Shown piece after piece: positions 17,569-27,061 of a DNA stretch of 34,350 bases (positions within the stretch are counted from its first letter, which is position 1; the number at the start of each line of letters is the position of its first letter). The stretch is from the NCBI GenBank assembly GCA_018830525.1, contig JAHJSH010000033.1:1-34350 (forward strand), written 5' to 3'. The DNA comes from Nanobdellota archaeon (GTDB taxonomy: Archaea > Nanobdellota > Nanobdellia > Pacearchaeales > GW2011-AR1). Under the pieces are notes generated by a model that had not been told where the DNA came from, made no database searches, and worked only from the letters and a program-made list of their open reading frames with translations. Position numbers and translations under genes: made by a program.

Positions 17569-17658
17569 ATGATAATTGGAATTATGGAGGTAATAGATTT
17601 GAAATTATGCAATGGCATAGCCCTTGCTTGTCAAAAATCTAAGGATTTTTTCTTATGA
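17569..17658 (+). promoter_or_regulatory. Upstream ORF/structured leader, copy C: MIIGIMEVIDLKLCNGIALACQKSKDFFL*, overlaps downstream start
   Basis: 29-codon ORF; ATG is 29 nt from TTTATAAAT (17540). Stop TGA at 17656 overlaps gene ATG at 17655. Hairpin GCAA-U-GGC-AUA-GCC-C-UUGC at 17609-17627. Confidence 0.75.
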
Positions 17659-18722
17659 TAATTGGAATTACCGGAACTTTAGGTGCGGGAAAAGGAGCGA
17701 TTGTCAATTATCTAATCGGGAGGAGATTCAAACATTATTCTGTTCGAGCTTTTTTGACTGAAGAGATTTTAAGGAGGGGACTTGAAGTTAATAGAGATAA
17801 TATGGTTTCTGTGGGGAATGATCTTCGCGCGAAGTTTGGTCCTAGTTATATTGTTGAACAATTATATCTGCAGGCGATTAAGGCTGGTGGAAATTCGGTG
17901 ATTGAAAGTATTCGTTGTCCCGGGGAGGTGGGAGCATTGAGGAAGAAAGAGAAGTTTGTTTTGTTTGCGGTTGATGCAGATATTGAAGTGAGGTATTCAA
18001 GGATTGTTGGGAGGGCTAGTGCTACTGACAGGATTTCATTTGAAGATTTTATTGCGGCAGAGCAGAGAGAGATGGAATCTAATGACCCTTACAAACAGAA
18101 TATTAGAAGATGTATTGAGATGGCAGACCATAGGTTTAGGAATGATTGGACTGTTGAAGAGTTGCATTCTAAGGTTGGAGCGGTTTTGGGTAAGGTTGTA
18201 CAGGGTTCTCCAACCACTTCTAAAATTTCTAAAAGAAAAGATGTTCTTTCATGGGATGATTATTTTATGTCTATAGCTCTTCTTTCTGCAGAGAGAAGTA
18301 AGGACCCTAATACTCAGGTTGGTGCTTGTATAGTAGATTCAACCAAAAAAATAATTGGGGTTGGTTATAATGGGTTTCCTATTGGCTGTTCAGATGATGA
18401 TTTGCCTTGGGCGAGGAAAGGAGATTTTCTAGATACTAAATATCCTTATGTTTGTCATGCTGAGTTGAATGCTATATTAAATAGCGTTGGAAGGAATTTG
18501 TCTGGTAGTTCGATTTATATCGCATTGTTTCCTTGTAATGAATGTGCTAAGGCCATAATTCAATCGGGAATTAAAGAGGTTGTTTATCTTTCGGATAAAT
18601 ACGCAGATACAGATTCTATAAAGGCTTCAAAAAAAATGTTTAATATGTCTGGAATTAAAATTCGACAGTTAATTCCTAAGGCAAGATCTATAATTGTCTC
18701 TCTTGATTTAACGAATGAATAG
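17655..18722 (+). CDS. P-loop kinase-like domain fused to deoxycytidylate (dCMP) deaminase
   Basis: N-terminal IIGITGTLGAGKGAIVNYL P-loop. C-terminal zinc deaminase CHAELNAIL ... PCNECAK preceded by SWDDYFMSIALLSAERSKDPNTQVGACIV. Confidence 0.9.
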   Translation: MIIGITGTLGAGKGAIVNYLIGRRFKHYSVRAFLTEEILRRGLEVNRDNMVSVGNDLRAKFGPSYIVEQLYLQAIKAGGNSVIESIRCPGEVGALRKKEKFVLFAVDADIEVRYSRIVGRASATDRISFEDFIAAEQREMESNDPYKQNIRRCIEMADHRFRNDWTVEELHSKVGAVLGKVVQGSPTTSKISKRKDVLSWDDYFMSIALLSAERSKDPNTQVGACIVDSTKKIIGVGYNGFPIGCSDDDLPWARKGDFLDTKYPYVCHAELNAILNSVGRNLSGSSIYIALFPCNECAKAIIQSGIKEVVYLSDKYADTDSIKASKKMFNMSGIKIRQLIPKARSIIVSLDLTNE

Positions 18723-18850
18723 TTTTTTAAATTGAATTTTAATCATTAATCTATGGCTCCGTAGCTTGACTCGATTCCTTAAAATCGAGAAGTTACGATT
18801 AGTCGATTTCAAAAAATCTCGGCCTGGTCGACCAGTCTGAGAAATACAAT

Positions 18851-18925
18851 GGCTCCGTAGCTCAGCCTGGTCAGAGCACTGGACTTTTAATCCAGGTGTC
18901 GGGGGTTCAAATCCCCTCGGGGCCA
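18851..18925 (+). tRNA. tRNA-Lys (anticodon TTT)
   Basis: GGCTCCG/CGGGGCC acceptor. Anticodon arm CTGGA-CTTTTAA-TCCAG. T arm with GGTTCAAATCC. Confidence 0.95.
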
Positions 18926-18974
18926 TATCTTTTATCATATAAATCTTTAAATATCTCTAGGGGGATTATCTTTT

Positions 18975-19652
18975 ATGAATAAAAGAATTGCTGGACTTTA
19001 TCAGGCAGTACAAGATGCGCGGGATGAAATTAGTTCATTGAGCGTAGACATTCGGGTTGGAAAAAAAACTCTGGGAAATAAGTTTGACAATTTTGTCTTT
19101 TGTAGTATTGGTGCGAATCCTTCTGATTGGATGCCGTTTTATAGTTTGGATGAGCAGATGAAAAGTTCTTCTGGGGAGGAAATTTTGATTGTTTGTTCGA
19201 AGAAGGAGCTTGCTGAACCTATGATTCATTATGCAGAGGAGGGGTTTTGTGGGGATTTGGAGGAATCTAACTGTGAATCATTTATGCCGCCAATGCAATT
19301 TTATAATACTGAATGTAATCTTGCTTATGGGGTTTTGACTGGTAAGGGTCTCGATTTTGATTTGGGGGAAGCCGAAATTATTTTTCCTAATGGGCGGAAA
19401 CATATCCGAGTTTCTGCGTCTTCTGTTTTTGATTATAGTTTTACATTTAATCCTCTTGAAGTTGTGCAAGGGAGAATTCGAAAAGAAGTGGAGGATTTAA
19501 CCCATTTGTATAAAAGTTGTGGCTTTGAAGGTTTGAAATTTATGGGTAATATTCAGACCTCGCAAATCTTAGTTGGTCCGGAAGTTGGAGAATATTTTGG
19601 GAAAATTATTAATGGAGAAAAGGCTTATTCTGAAATAAAGAAAAAGTTGTAA
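18975..19652 (+). CDS. Hypothetical protein (225 aa)
   Basis: Long ORF with TTTAAATA 29 nt upstream and a purine-rich SD (GGGGGAT). No family recognised. Confidence 0.75.
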   Translation: MNKRIAGLYQAVQDARDEISSLSVDIRVGKKTLGNKFDNFVFCSIGANPSDWMPFYSLDEQMKSSSGEEILIVCSKKELAEPMIHYAEEGFCGDLEESNCESFMPPMQFYNTECNLAYGVLTGKGLDFDLGEAEIIFPNGRKHIRVSASSVFDYSFTFNPLEVVQGRIRKEVEDLTHLYKSCGFEGLKFMGNIQTSQILVGPEVGEYFGKIINGEKAYSEIKKKL

Positions 19653-19758
19653 ATTGGATGATTTTGACACGAACTACTCTAAAATAACAAAAAAGAAAAG
19701 GTTTTTAAAGCCATTTTTGATATTTTCATTATCTAAAGACTAATATTCTAAAAGTAAA

Positions 19759-19962
19759 ATGCACGTACTACAACCAAGGCACACGAAATTGAGTTCCACC
19801 GACGCTGGAAAGGTCTTAGCGGAACATAATATTGCTTTGGCGCAGCTACCTAAAATTTCTAATAAGGATCCTGCACTTCCTGAAGGTTGTAAAACTGGTG
19901 ATGTCGTTAAGATTGAACGAAAGGGCGATTATGCTGAAGTATATTATAGGGTGGTCATTTAA
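19759..19962 (+). CDS. rpoH: DNA-directed RNA polymerase subunit H (Rpb5 C-terminal domain)
   Basis: VLQPRHTKLSSTDAGKVLAEHNIALAQLPKISNKDPAL ... GDVVKIER; directly before rpoB. Confidence 0.93.
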   Translation: MHVLQPRHTKLSSTDAGKVLAEHNIALAQLPKISNKDPALPEGCKTGDVVKIERKGDYAEVYYRVVI

Positions 19963-19964
19963 AA

Positions 19965-20078
19965 ATGGCTGAAGTAAATTATGAACAATTTTCATGTTTT
20001 TCTTGCAAGGCACGAAAAAAGGTAACATTGAAAATGTTTCGAGCAGACATTTATTCACTGGAGGTGAAAAATGGCTGA
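19965..20078 (+). CDS. Small CxxC protein/leader peptide (37 aa) overlapping the rpoB start
   Basis: MAEVNYEQFSCFSCKARKKVTLKMFRADIYSLEVKNG*. Stop TGA 20076-20078 overlaps rpoB ATG at 20071. Confidence 0.6.
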   Translation: MAEVNYEQFSCFSCKARKKVTLKMFRADIYSLEVKNG

Positions 20079-23000
20079 GCATGTATTAGTTCGAGAGTTT
20101 TTGAAGACTCATTCCCTTGTTGAGTCTAATATTAAATCTTTTAATGATTTTATTCAGAATAGAATGCAGGAAATTGTAACTGAGCTTTCCGATTCTCTCC
20201 CTACAGAAGATTTTGAGATTAAGTTAGGTAAGGTTCGGGTGGGTAAACCGAATATGGTTGAGTCTGATGGGTCATCTAAGCCAGTTACTCCAACAGAGTC
20301 TCGATTGAGAAGTTTAACTTATTCTGCTCCGATTTGGATGGAGATGACAATTAATTATGCTGGTCAGGTTGAAACTGAAGAAGTTCAGCTTGGGCGAATT
20401 CCAATTATGGTAAAAAGTGGTGCTTGTAATCTTGAGGGGATGAGCGAAGAAGATTTAATTAAGAATTATATTGATCCGAAGGATCAGGGAGGTTACTTTT
20501 TGATTAATGGTAATGAGAGAGTTATGGTTATGGCTGAAGACCTTGCTTCTAATCAGACTTTTGTTGAATGGCAGAAGGTTAAGAAGCGTTTGATGTTACG
20601 TTTATTTTCCCAAAGGGGGGCTTACAAGATTCCTGTCTCTTTGGTTGAGAGTGCTGAAGGAATTTTGGAGATTTCTTTTTCACGTTTTAGGGATATTCCG
20701 GCGATTGTTTTATTGAAAGCACTTGGCTTGTCAAGTGATTCTGAGATTGCGCAATTGGTCGGGAAGCAGACAGATAGTTTGATTGTTAATCTTTATGAGT
20801 ATGCGGAAATTGGGAGTATTAATGATGCTTTGATGTGGATTGCGGAGAAGAGTGCTTTGCAAGGCACTAACAAGGAAATGCTTGATAGAGTTAAGCAAAG
20901 AATGGATTCTTATTTCTTACCTCACATTGGTCTTGACAAAGATTCTCGGGTTGAGAAAGCTAAGACTCTTTGTAAGTTTATCAAACAATTTTATGTTGCT
21001 AAGGAAAATCCTAAAGATTCTATGACTGATAAGGACCATTATGCGAATAAGAGGGTTCGACTTTCTGGTGATTTGCTTGCTGATTTGTTTAGGGTTAATA
21101 TGAATATTTTATTGAGGGAAGTTCAGCATACTTTGCAGAAGACTGTAAAGAGGCGGAAATTTTATTCTATTAAGACAATTGCTAAGTCTACTTTGTTTAC
21201 GCATCGAATGGAAAGTGCGATTGCTACCGGTTCTTGGATTGGTGAGCGAAATGGTGTGACTCAGAATATGGATAAGAACAATTCTTTCGCGATTATGTCT
21301 CAATTACAGAGGGTGACTTCTACTCTCCCGGGGGAGCAAGAGAATTTGGCTGCGAGAACTGTTCATCCAACACATTATGGTCGATTCTGTCCGATTGAAA
21401 CTCCTGAAGGAACTGAAATTGGTTTAAGAAAGAACTTGGCCCTTTTGGCTAGAATTTCTACTCGGACAAAAATGGGTTATGACGAGGTAATTAAAGTCTT
21501 GAAAAATTCTGGAATGAAAGAGGGGGAGGGAAGTATTGATGTTTTCTATAATGGGAGATTTATCGGTGCGGTTTCCGAAGTTCAGAATTTTATTAGGGAG
21601 GTTAAGAATGCTAGAAGGGGAGGAAAGCTCCCGATTGAAATGTCGATTAAGTTTGATACATTTTTAGATACCGTTTTTATGAGTTCTGAGATTGGAAGAG
21701 TTATTCGTCCGCTGATTATTGTTGAGAATGGAGTCTCTAGATTGAAGCAAGAGCATTTGAAGTTGATTAAGGAAGGAGCTTTGACTTGGGAAGGATTGTT
21801 CAAGGAAGGAATTTTGGAGTATCTTGATGCTGCTGAAGAGGATGATTGTTATATTTCGCTTAATGAAAAAAATTTGATTGAGGAACATACTCATTTGGAA
21901 GTTGATGAGTTGGATATTTTTGGTGTTTCGGTATCTTTGATTCCTTTTGGAAATCACGATCCTCCTGCGCGTATGGTTAAGGGTGGTTCGAGGGCTTATC
22001 GACAGGGTCTTGGTATTTATGCTGGAAATTTTCAGGTGAGGGTCGATACAGATGTTTCGCTTTTACATTATCCTCAAAAGCCTTTGGTTCGGACTTTTAT
22101 TTATGATACTTTAAATGTTCATCCAGTTGGGCAGAATGTTATCGTTGCTGTTTTGCCTTATGAAGGTTATAATATGGAGGACGCCACTGTATTGAATCAG
22201 GGTTCTGTTGATAGGGGTCTTGGACGAAGTTCAAGATTTAGACCTTATACTTCCGTTGAATTGAATTATGCGGGAGGTCTTAAGGATGAGATTGTTATTC
22301 CAGATAAAGATGTTTCTGGTTATAGAACTGAAGAGAGTTATAGATATTTAGAAAATGATGGAATTGTTTATCCTGAAGCAAATATGATCTCTGGAGAAGT
22401 TGTTATTGGGAAAATTAGTCCTCCCAAGTTCTTGAGTGAAGCTAGAGAAATTTCTATTCAAACAAAGAAGGAAGCTTCTTCTGCTATTCATCAGGAAGAA
22501 ACTGGAATTGTCGATGCTGTTTTTATTACTCAAGATAAGGAAGGTAATAAGATTGTTAAGGTTCGAACTCGGGAATTGAGAATTCCGGAGATTGGAGATA
22601 AGTTCTCGGTACCTCATGGACAGAAAGGTATAGTTGGGATGCTTGCTCCTGAAGCCGATGTTCCTTTTACAGTTAATGGTATACGGCCAGATATTATGTT
22701 TAATCCCCATGGTATACCTTCTCGTATGACTGTTGGTTATTTGATGGATATTCTTGGTGGAAAAGTTGCGGCTCTTTCGGGGAAGATTGTTGATGCTTCT
22801 GCATTTACTGGGGAAACAATAGATAGTTTGGAAAATAATTTGAAGAAATTAGGATTCCGAGAGAATGGTAAGGAAGTTATGTATCATGGTATTACTGGAC
22901 AGAGAATGCCTGTTAAGATTTTTGTAGGTAATATGTTTTATTTGAAGTTGAAATATATGGTTGCAGATAGAATGCATGCTCGAGCTTCGGGTAAGATTGC

Positions 23001-23328
23001 ATTATTGACACGACAGCCAATTGAAGGTAGGTCTCGGGGCGGTGCTTTGAGACTCGGTGAAATGGAGCAAGAAGCATTGGTCGGTCATGGAGCTTCACTT
23101 CTTTTGAAGGAGCGTTACGATTCCGATAAGGTTTTGGTACATATTTGTTCAAAATGTGGAACTCTTGTTATCGACGACCAGATTCATAATAAGAAGGTTT
23201 GTAGTTTATGTCATTCAAATCAAGTTGAGCCTATCGAAGTTTCATATGCATTCAAGTTATTGATCGAAGAATTGCAAGGATTGCATTTATTAACTAAATT
23301 CGAAATGAAAAATAAATACGAGAAATAA
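20071..23328 (+). CDS. rpoB: DNA-directed RNA polymerase subunit B (unsplit)
   Basis: GYNMEDATVLNQGSVDRGLGRSS, GDKFSVPHGQKGIVG, GGALRLGEMEQEALVGHGAS. Confidence 0.97.
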   Translation: MAEHVLVREFLKTHSLVESNIKSFNDFIQNRMQEIVTELSDSLPTEDFEIKLGKVRVGKPNMVESDGSSKPVTPTESRLRSLTYSAPIWMEMTINYAGQVETEEVQLGRIPIMVKSGACNLEGMSEEDLIKNYIDPKDQGGYFLINGNERVMVMAEDLASNQTFVEWQKVKKRLMLRLFSQRGAYKIPVSLVESAEGILEISFSRFRDIPAIVLLKALGLSSDSEIAQLVGKQTDSLIVNLYEYAEIGSINDALMWIAEKSALQGTNKEMLDRVKQRMDSYFLPHIGLDKDSRVEKAKTLCKFIKQFYVAKENPKDSMTDKDHYANKRVRLSGDLLADLFRVNMNILLREVQHTLQKTVKRRKFYSIKTIAKSTLFTHRMESAIATGSWIGERNGVTQNMDKNNSFAIMSQLQRVTSTLPGEQENLAARTVHPTHYGRFCPIETPEGTEIGLRKNLALLARISTRTKMGYDEVIKVLKNSGMKEGEGSIDVFYNGRFIGAVSEVQNFIREVKNARRGGKLPIEMSIKFDTFLDTVFMSSEIGRVIRPLIIVENGVSRLKQEHLKLIKEGALTWEGLFKEGILEYLDAAEEDDCYISLNEKNLIEEHTHLEVDELDIFGVSVSLIPFGNHDPPARMVKGGSRAYRQGLGIYAGNFQVRVDTDVSLLHYPQKPLVRTFIYDTLNVHPVGQNVIVAVLPYEGYNMEDATVLNQGSVDRGLGRSSRFRPYTSVELNYAGGLKDEIVIPDKDVSGYRTEESYRYLENDGIVYPEANMISGEVVIGKISPPKFLSEAREISIQTKKEASSAIHQEETGIVDAVFITQDKEGNKIVKVRTRELRIPEIGDKFSVPHGQKGIVGMLAPEADVPFTVNGIRPDIMFNPHGIPSRMTVGYLMDILGGKVAALSGKIVDASAFTGETIDSLENNLKKLGFRENGKEVMYHGITGQRMPVKIFVGNMFYLKLKYMVADRMHARASGKIALLTRQPIEGRSRGGALRLGEMEQEALVGHGASLLLKERYDSDKVLVHICSKCGTLVIDDQIHNKKVCSLCHSNQVEPIEVSYAFKLLIEELQGLHLLTKFEMKNKYEK

Positions 23329-23371
23329 AATGTATGTTTTCATTTATTCAAAAAACACAGAAAAATAAAAA

Positions 23372-26300
23372 ATGGTACGTCCCGTAAAAAAACAAATCAG
23401 TGGAATGTCTTTTCATTTACTTAGTCCTGAACAGGTTAAGAAATTGAGTGTTGCGAAAATTGTTACTCCAGAACTTTATGATGTTGATGGTTACCCGGTT
23501 GATGGGGGTTTGATGGATTTGAGACTTGGTGCGATTGACCCCGGGGTTAGATGTCGAACTTGTGGTGGGCGATTGAAAGAGTGTTTGGGACATCCAGGAG
23601 TAATTGAATTGGCTCGACCAGTTGTTCATATTAGTTATTTACCAATTATCGATTTAGTTTTGAGGTCGACTTGTGAGGCTTGTGGAAAGATTTTGATTAA
23701 AGATGAAAAGGATTTGAATAAACCCCTGATTGATAGAATTAAGAAAGCGAAGGATGGGAAGAAATGTCCTCATTGTAGTATTATTCAGGAAAGAGTTAAG
23801 CTTGAGAAGCCGTCTACTTTTAGAAGTGGTAGAAGAAGATTATTTCCTTCAGAGATTAGGGAAAGATTGGTTAATGTTCCTGATAGAGATTTAAAATTTT
23901 TGGGAATTAATGCTGCGACCTTAAGACCTGAGTGGGCGATTTTGACGTTGCTGTTAGTTCCTTCGGTTACAGTTCGACCTTCGATTACCTTGCAAACAGG
24001 TGAGCGAAGTGAAGATGATTTGACTCATAAGTTGTCGGATATTATTCGATCTAATCAGAGACTTTGGGAGAATTTGAATGCTGGAGCCCCTGAAGTTATT
24101 ATTGAAGATCTTTGGGATTTGTTGCAATATCATATTACTACTTTCTTTGACAATTCTAAGGCAAAGATTCCACCGGCGAGACATAGAAGTGGTCAGCCCT
24201 TGAAGACGATTACTGAGAGGATTAAAGGTAAGGAGGGACGAATTCGAAAGAACTTGGCTGGTAAGCGAGTTAATTATTCTGCGCGAACAGTTATTTCTCC
24301 AGACCCTAATTTGAAGTTGAACGAGGTTGGTGTCCCTTTAGATGTTGCGAATGTTTTGACTGTTGCTGAGAAGGTTACTACTCTTAATATGAAAAGGATG
24401 AAGAAATTAATTATGGCTAAAGGTTATCCGGGAGCTAATTATATTCTTCGTCCCGATGGAAAGAGAAAAAGAATTACTGATGATTTGAGGGAAGATTTAC
24501 AAAATGAGATTGAGCCTGGGTATACCGTTGAAAGACATCTTATTGATGGAGATATCGTTTTGTTTAATCGACATCCTTCATTGCATCGAGCGTCTCTTAT
24601 GGCTCATTTTGTGAGGGTTCTTCCAGGGAAGACATTTAGGATTCATCCGGCAGTTTGTGCTCCTTATGGTGCGGACTTTGATGGTGATGAAATGAATATT
24701 CATGCTCCCCAGACTGAGGAAGCTAGGGCTGAAGCAGAGGTTTTGTTGAATGTGAATGCTAATTTATTTTCTCCAAAAAATAATACGAATTTTCTTGGAT
24801 GTGTTAAGGATGCGGTCAGTGGAAATTTTGTTCTTGGAGAATCTGAACTTTCTAAAGAGGATGCTAGTCAGTTATTATATCAGGCGGGTATCGAAGCGAC
24901 GGGTTTGAGCAAGAGCAATTCTGGGAAAGATATATTTAGTCGAATTATTCCTAAGGAGATTGCGGGAAGTAGCGTTAGTTCTAAAGGTTTTAAGAGTGGT
25001 AGTGGTGCTGTTTTGAAAGAGGCGGATAAGAAACTTGGTAGGGAAGAAACTGTTGAGCTTTTGAGGAGGGTTTTTGCCTTGGGAACTACGTTTTTATCGA
25101 GAAATGGATTCACACTTTCTGCCCAGGATTTAGATGTTCCTGAAGATGTTAAGAAGAAAACGCAGAAAATTATTGAGGTTGCTGAAGAAAAGACTCAAAG
25201 GATTATTGAAAGTTATTATAATAAGACTTTAGAATTATTGCCTGGTAAAACTGCGGAGGAAACTAGGGAAACTAAGATTCTCCATGCTCTGAATGAGACT
25301 AGGACTGAAATTGGTGATGCGGTTAAGGCTGGGTTTCCTAAGGATAATTTGGCGAATCAGATGATTAGTTCTGGTGGTGGTGGTAGTTTATTGAATATTA
25401 CTCAGATTGCGTGTTCTGTTGGACAGCAAGTACTTCATGGACGTAGGATTGATTTTGGGTATACCGAAAGAACTCTTCCATTTTTCAAGAAGGGCGACTT
25501 ATCTCCAAGGTCTCATGGATTTATTTATAGTTCTTTAATGAAAGGTTTTGAGCCGGATGAATTTTTCTTTGGTGCGATGACTGGTCGGGATGGTCTGATG
25601 GATGTTGCACTCCGAACTCCGAAGTCTGGTTACTTGTATCGAAGATTGGCGAATGCATTGCAGGATTTGGTTATGGCTTATGATGGAACTGTTCGAGATG
25701 CTTCAAATAATATTGTTCAGTTTGTTTATGGTCTTGATGGTGTTGACATTTCAGCTAAGCATCTTGGGACGAAGGTTGCTCCGGGAGAAGCTATTGGTGT
25801 TGTGACTGCTCAATCTTTCGGGGAGGCTTCGACGCAAATGGTTCTTAATGTATTCCATGCAGCAGGTGTAGCTGAAGTTCAAGTTACTCAAGGTCTTCCA
25901 AGACTTATTGAAATTCTTGATGCAAGGAAATTGCCTAAGACACCTTCGATGGAAATTTATTTGGACAAGGACCATAACAATGAGAAGGATGCTAGAGTTG
26001 TTGCGGAGAAAATCAAAGAAGTTAAGTTGAAGGAGATAATTTCTGATATCGCGATTGATTTTGGTGCGAAGAAAGTTAAAATTAGCGTTGATCCTAAGAG
26101 CTTGAGAGCGACACATATTTCCTTGGATAAAGCTGTAGAAGTTCTTCATGAAAAAGGATTTACTGTTAAAAAATTATCTGATGGGCTTGTTCTTGATATG
26201 GCTAAGGAAAACTATAAGATAATCTATAAGACTAAGGAAAAGATTAAGGAAGTTATCCTAACTGGTGTTAAGAAGATTTCGCAGGTTCTTGTTGTAAAGC

Positions 26301-26794
26301 GAGGAAAAGATTATGTTATTTTGACTGCGGGTTCAAATTTGAAAGATATTTTGAAGTTCAAGGGTGTTGATACTGACAGAGTAATTACAAATGATATTCA
26401 CGAAATTTCTAGCATTTTAGGTATTGAATCTGCAAGACAGGCAGTTATTAATGAGATTCAAAAAGTTATTACTTCCCAAGGTCTTGCAATTGATGGAAAG
26501 CATGCAATGCTCGTCGCGGATACTATGACTGCATCTGGTGTAGTGAAGGGGGTTACAAGAATGGGTATTATTGGAGATAAGAGTTCTATCTTGGCTCGAG
26601 CTTCTTTCGAGACTCCAATTCCTCAATTTGTTCAGGCGACTAAGACTGGCAAAAAGGATAAGTTGGCTTCGGTAATTGAGAATATTATCTTGAATCAACC
26701 GGTTCCGGTGGGTACTGGTCTTCCCGGATTGCTTGTAAAGGTCACTGGCCCATTAGCAGATCAGAAGAAAGATAAATCTAGGGGGAAAGAATAA
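23372..26794 (+). CDS. rpoA: DNA-directed RNA polymerase subunit A, A' and A'' in one ORF
   Basis: GADFDGDEMNIH (A' catalytic loop) and GVVTAQSFGEASTQMVLNVFHAAGVAEVQVTQGLPRLIEILDARK (A'') in the same 1140-aa frame. Confidence 0.96.
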   Translation: MVRPVKKQISGMSFHLLSPEQVKKLSVAKIVTPELYDVDGYPVDGGLMDLRLGAIDPGVRCRTCGGRLKECLGHPGVIELARPVVHISYLPIIDLVLRSTCEACGKILIKDEKDLNKPLIDRIKKAKDGKKCPHCSIIQERVKLEKPSTFRSGRRRLFPSEIRERLVNVPDRDLKFLGINAATLRPEWAILTLLLVPSVTVRPSITLQTGERSEDDLTHKLSDIIRSNQRLWENLNAGAPEVIIEDLWDLLQYHITTFFDNSKAKIPPARHRSGQPLKTITERIKGKEGRIRKNLAGKRVNYSARTVISPDPNLKLNEVGVPLDVANVLTVAEKVTTLNMKRMKKLIMAKGYPGANYILRPDGKRKRITDDLREDLQNEIEPGYTVERHLIDGDIVLFNRHPSLHRASLMAHFVRVLPGKTFRIHPAVCAPYGADFDGDEMNIHAPQTEEARAEAEVLLNVNANLFSPKNNTNFLGCVKDAVSGNFVLGESELSKEDASQLLYQAGIEATGLSKSNSGKDIFSRIIPKEIAGSSVSSKGFKSGSGAVLKEADKKLGREETVELLRRVFALGTTFLSRNGFTLSAQDLDVPEDVKKKTQKIIEVAEEKTQRIIESYYNKTLELLPGKTAEETRETKILHALNETRTEIGDAVKAGFPKDNLANQMISSGGGGSLLNITQIACSVGQQVLHGRRIDFGYTERTLPFFKKGDLSPRSHGFIYSSLMKGFEPDEFFFGAMTGRDGLMDVALRTPKSGYLYRRLANALQDLVMAYDGTVRDASNNIVQFVYGLDGVDISAKHLGTKVAPGEAIGVVTAQSFGEASTQMVLNVFHAAGVAEVQVTQGLPRLIEILDARKLPKTPSMEIYLDKDHNNEKDARVVAEKIKEVKLKEIISDIAIDFGAKKVKISVDPKSLRATHISLDKAVEVLHEKGFTVKKLSDGLVLDMAKENYKIIYKTKEKIKEVILTGVKKISQVLVVKRGKDYVILTAGSNLKDILKFKGVDTDRVITNDIHEISSILGIESARQAVINEIQKVITSQGLAIDGKHAMLVADTMTASGVVKGVTRMGIIGDKSSILARASFETPIPQFVQATKTGKKDKLASVIENIILNQPVPVGTGLPGLLVKVTGPLADQKKDKSRGKE

Positions 26795-27060
26795 TGTCTG
26801 TAAAAGAAATTTCTGAAGCTATTGAATCGGGGAAGATTTCATTTGGAATTCGGCAATGTTTGAAAATTGGGAAAAAGGCGAAGAATGTTTTTATTGCTAA
26901 GGATACTCGGGACGAGACAGTTGAAAAGCTTGAGGTTGCAAAGATTGAATTTATTGTTTTGAAATCTAAGGCAGAACTGGCTAAAGAACTAAATCTCGAC
27001 TTTGAGTGTGAAGTTTTCTGTTTGCACCAGAATGGTGTACCCCACAAGGGGGCAAAGTAA
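26794..27060 (+). CDS. rpl30e: Ribosomal protein eL30 (L7Ae/L30e family)
   Basis: Canonical position after rpoA. IRQCLKIGKKAKNVFIAKDT. Confidence 0.85.
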   Translation: MSVKEISEAIESGKISFGIRQCLKIGKKAKNVFIAKDTRDETVEKLEVAKIEFIVLKSKAELAKELNLDFECEVFCLHQNGVPHKGAK

Positions 27061-27061
27061 A

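Noticed and set aside
18708-18938. 76-aa minus-strand ORF
   Set aside because: Antisense of tRNA-Lys (MAPRGFEPPTPGLKVQCSDQAELRSH), a classic spurious ORF.
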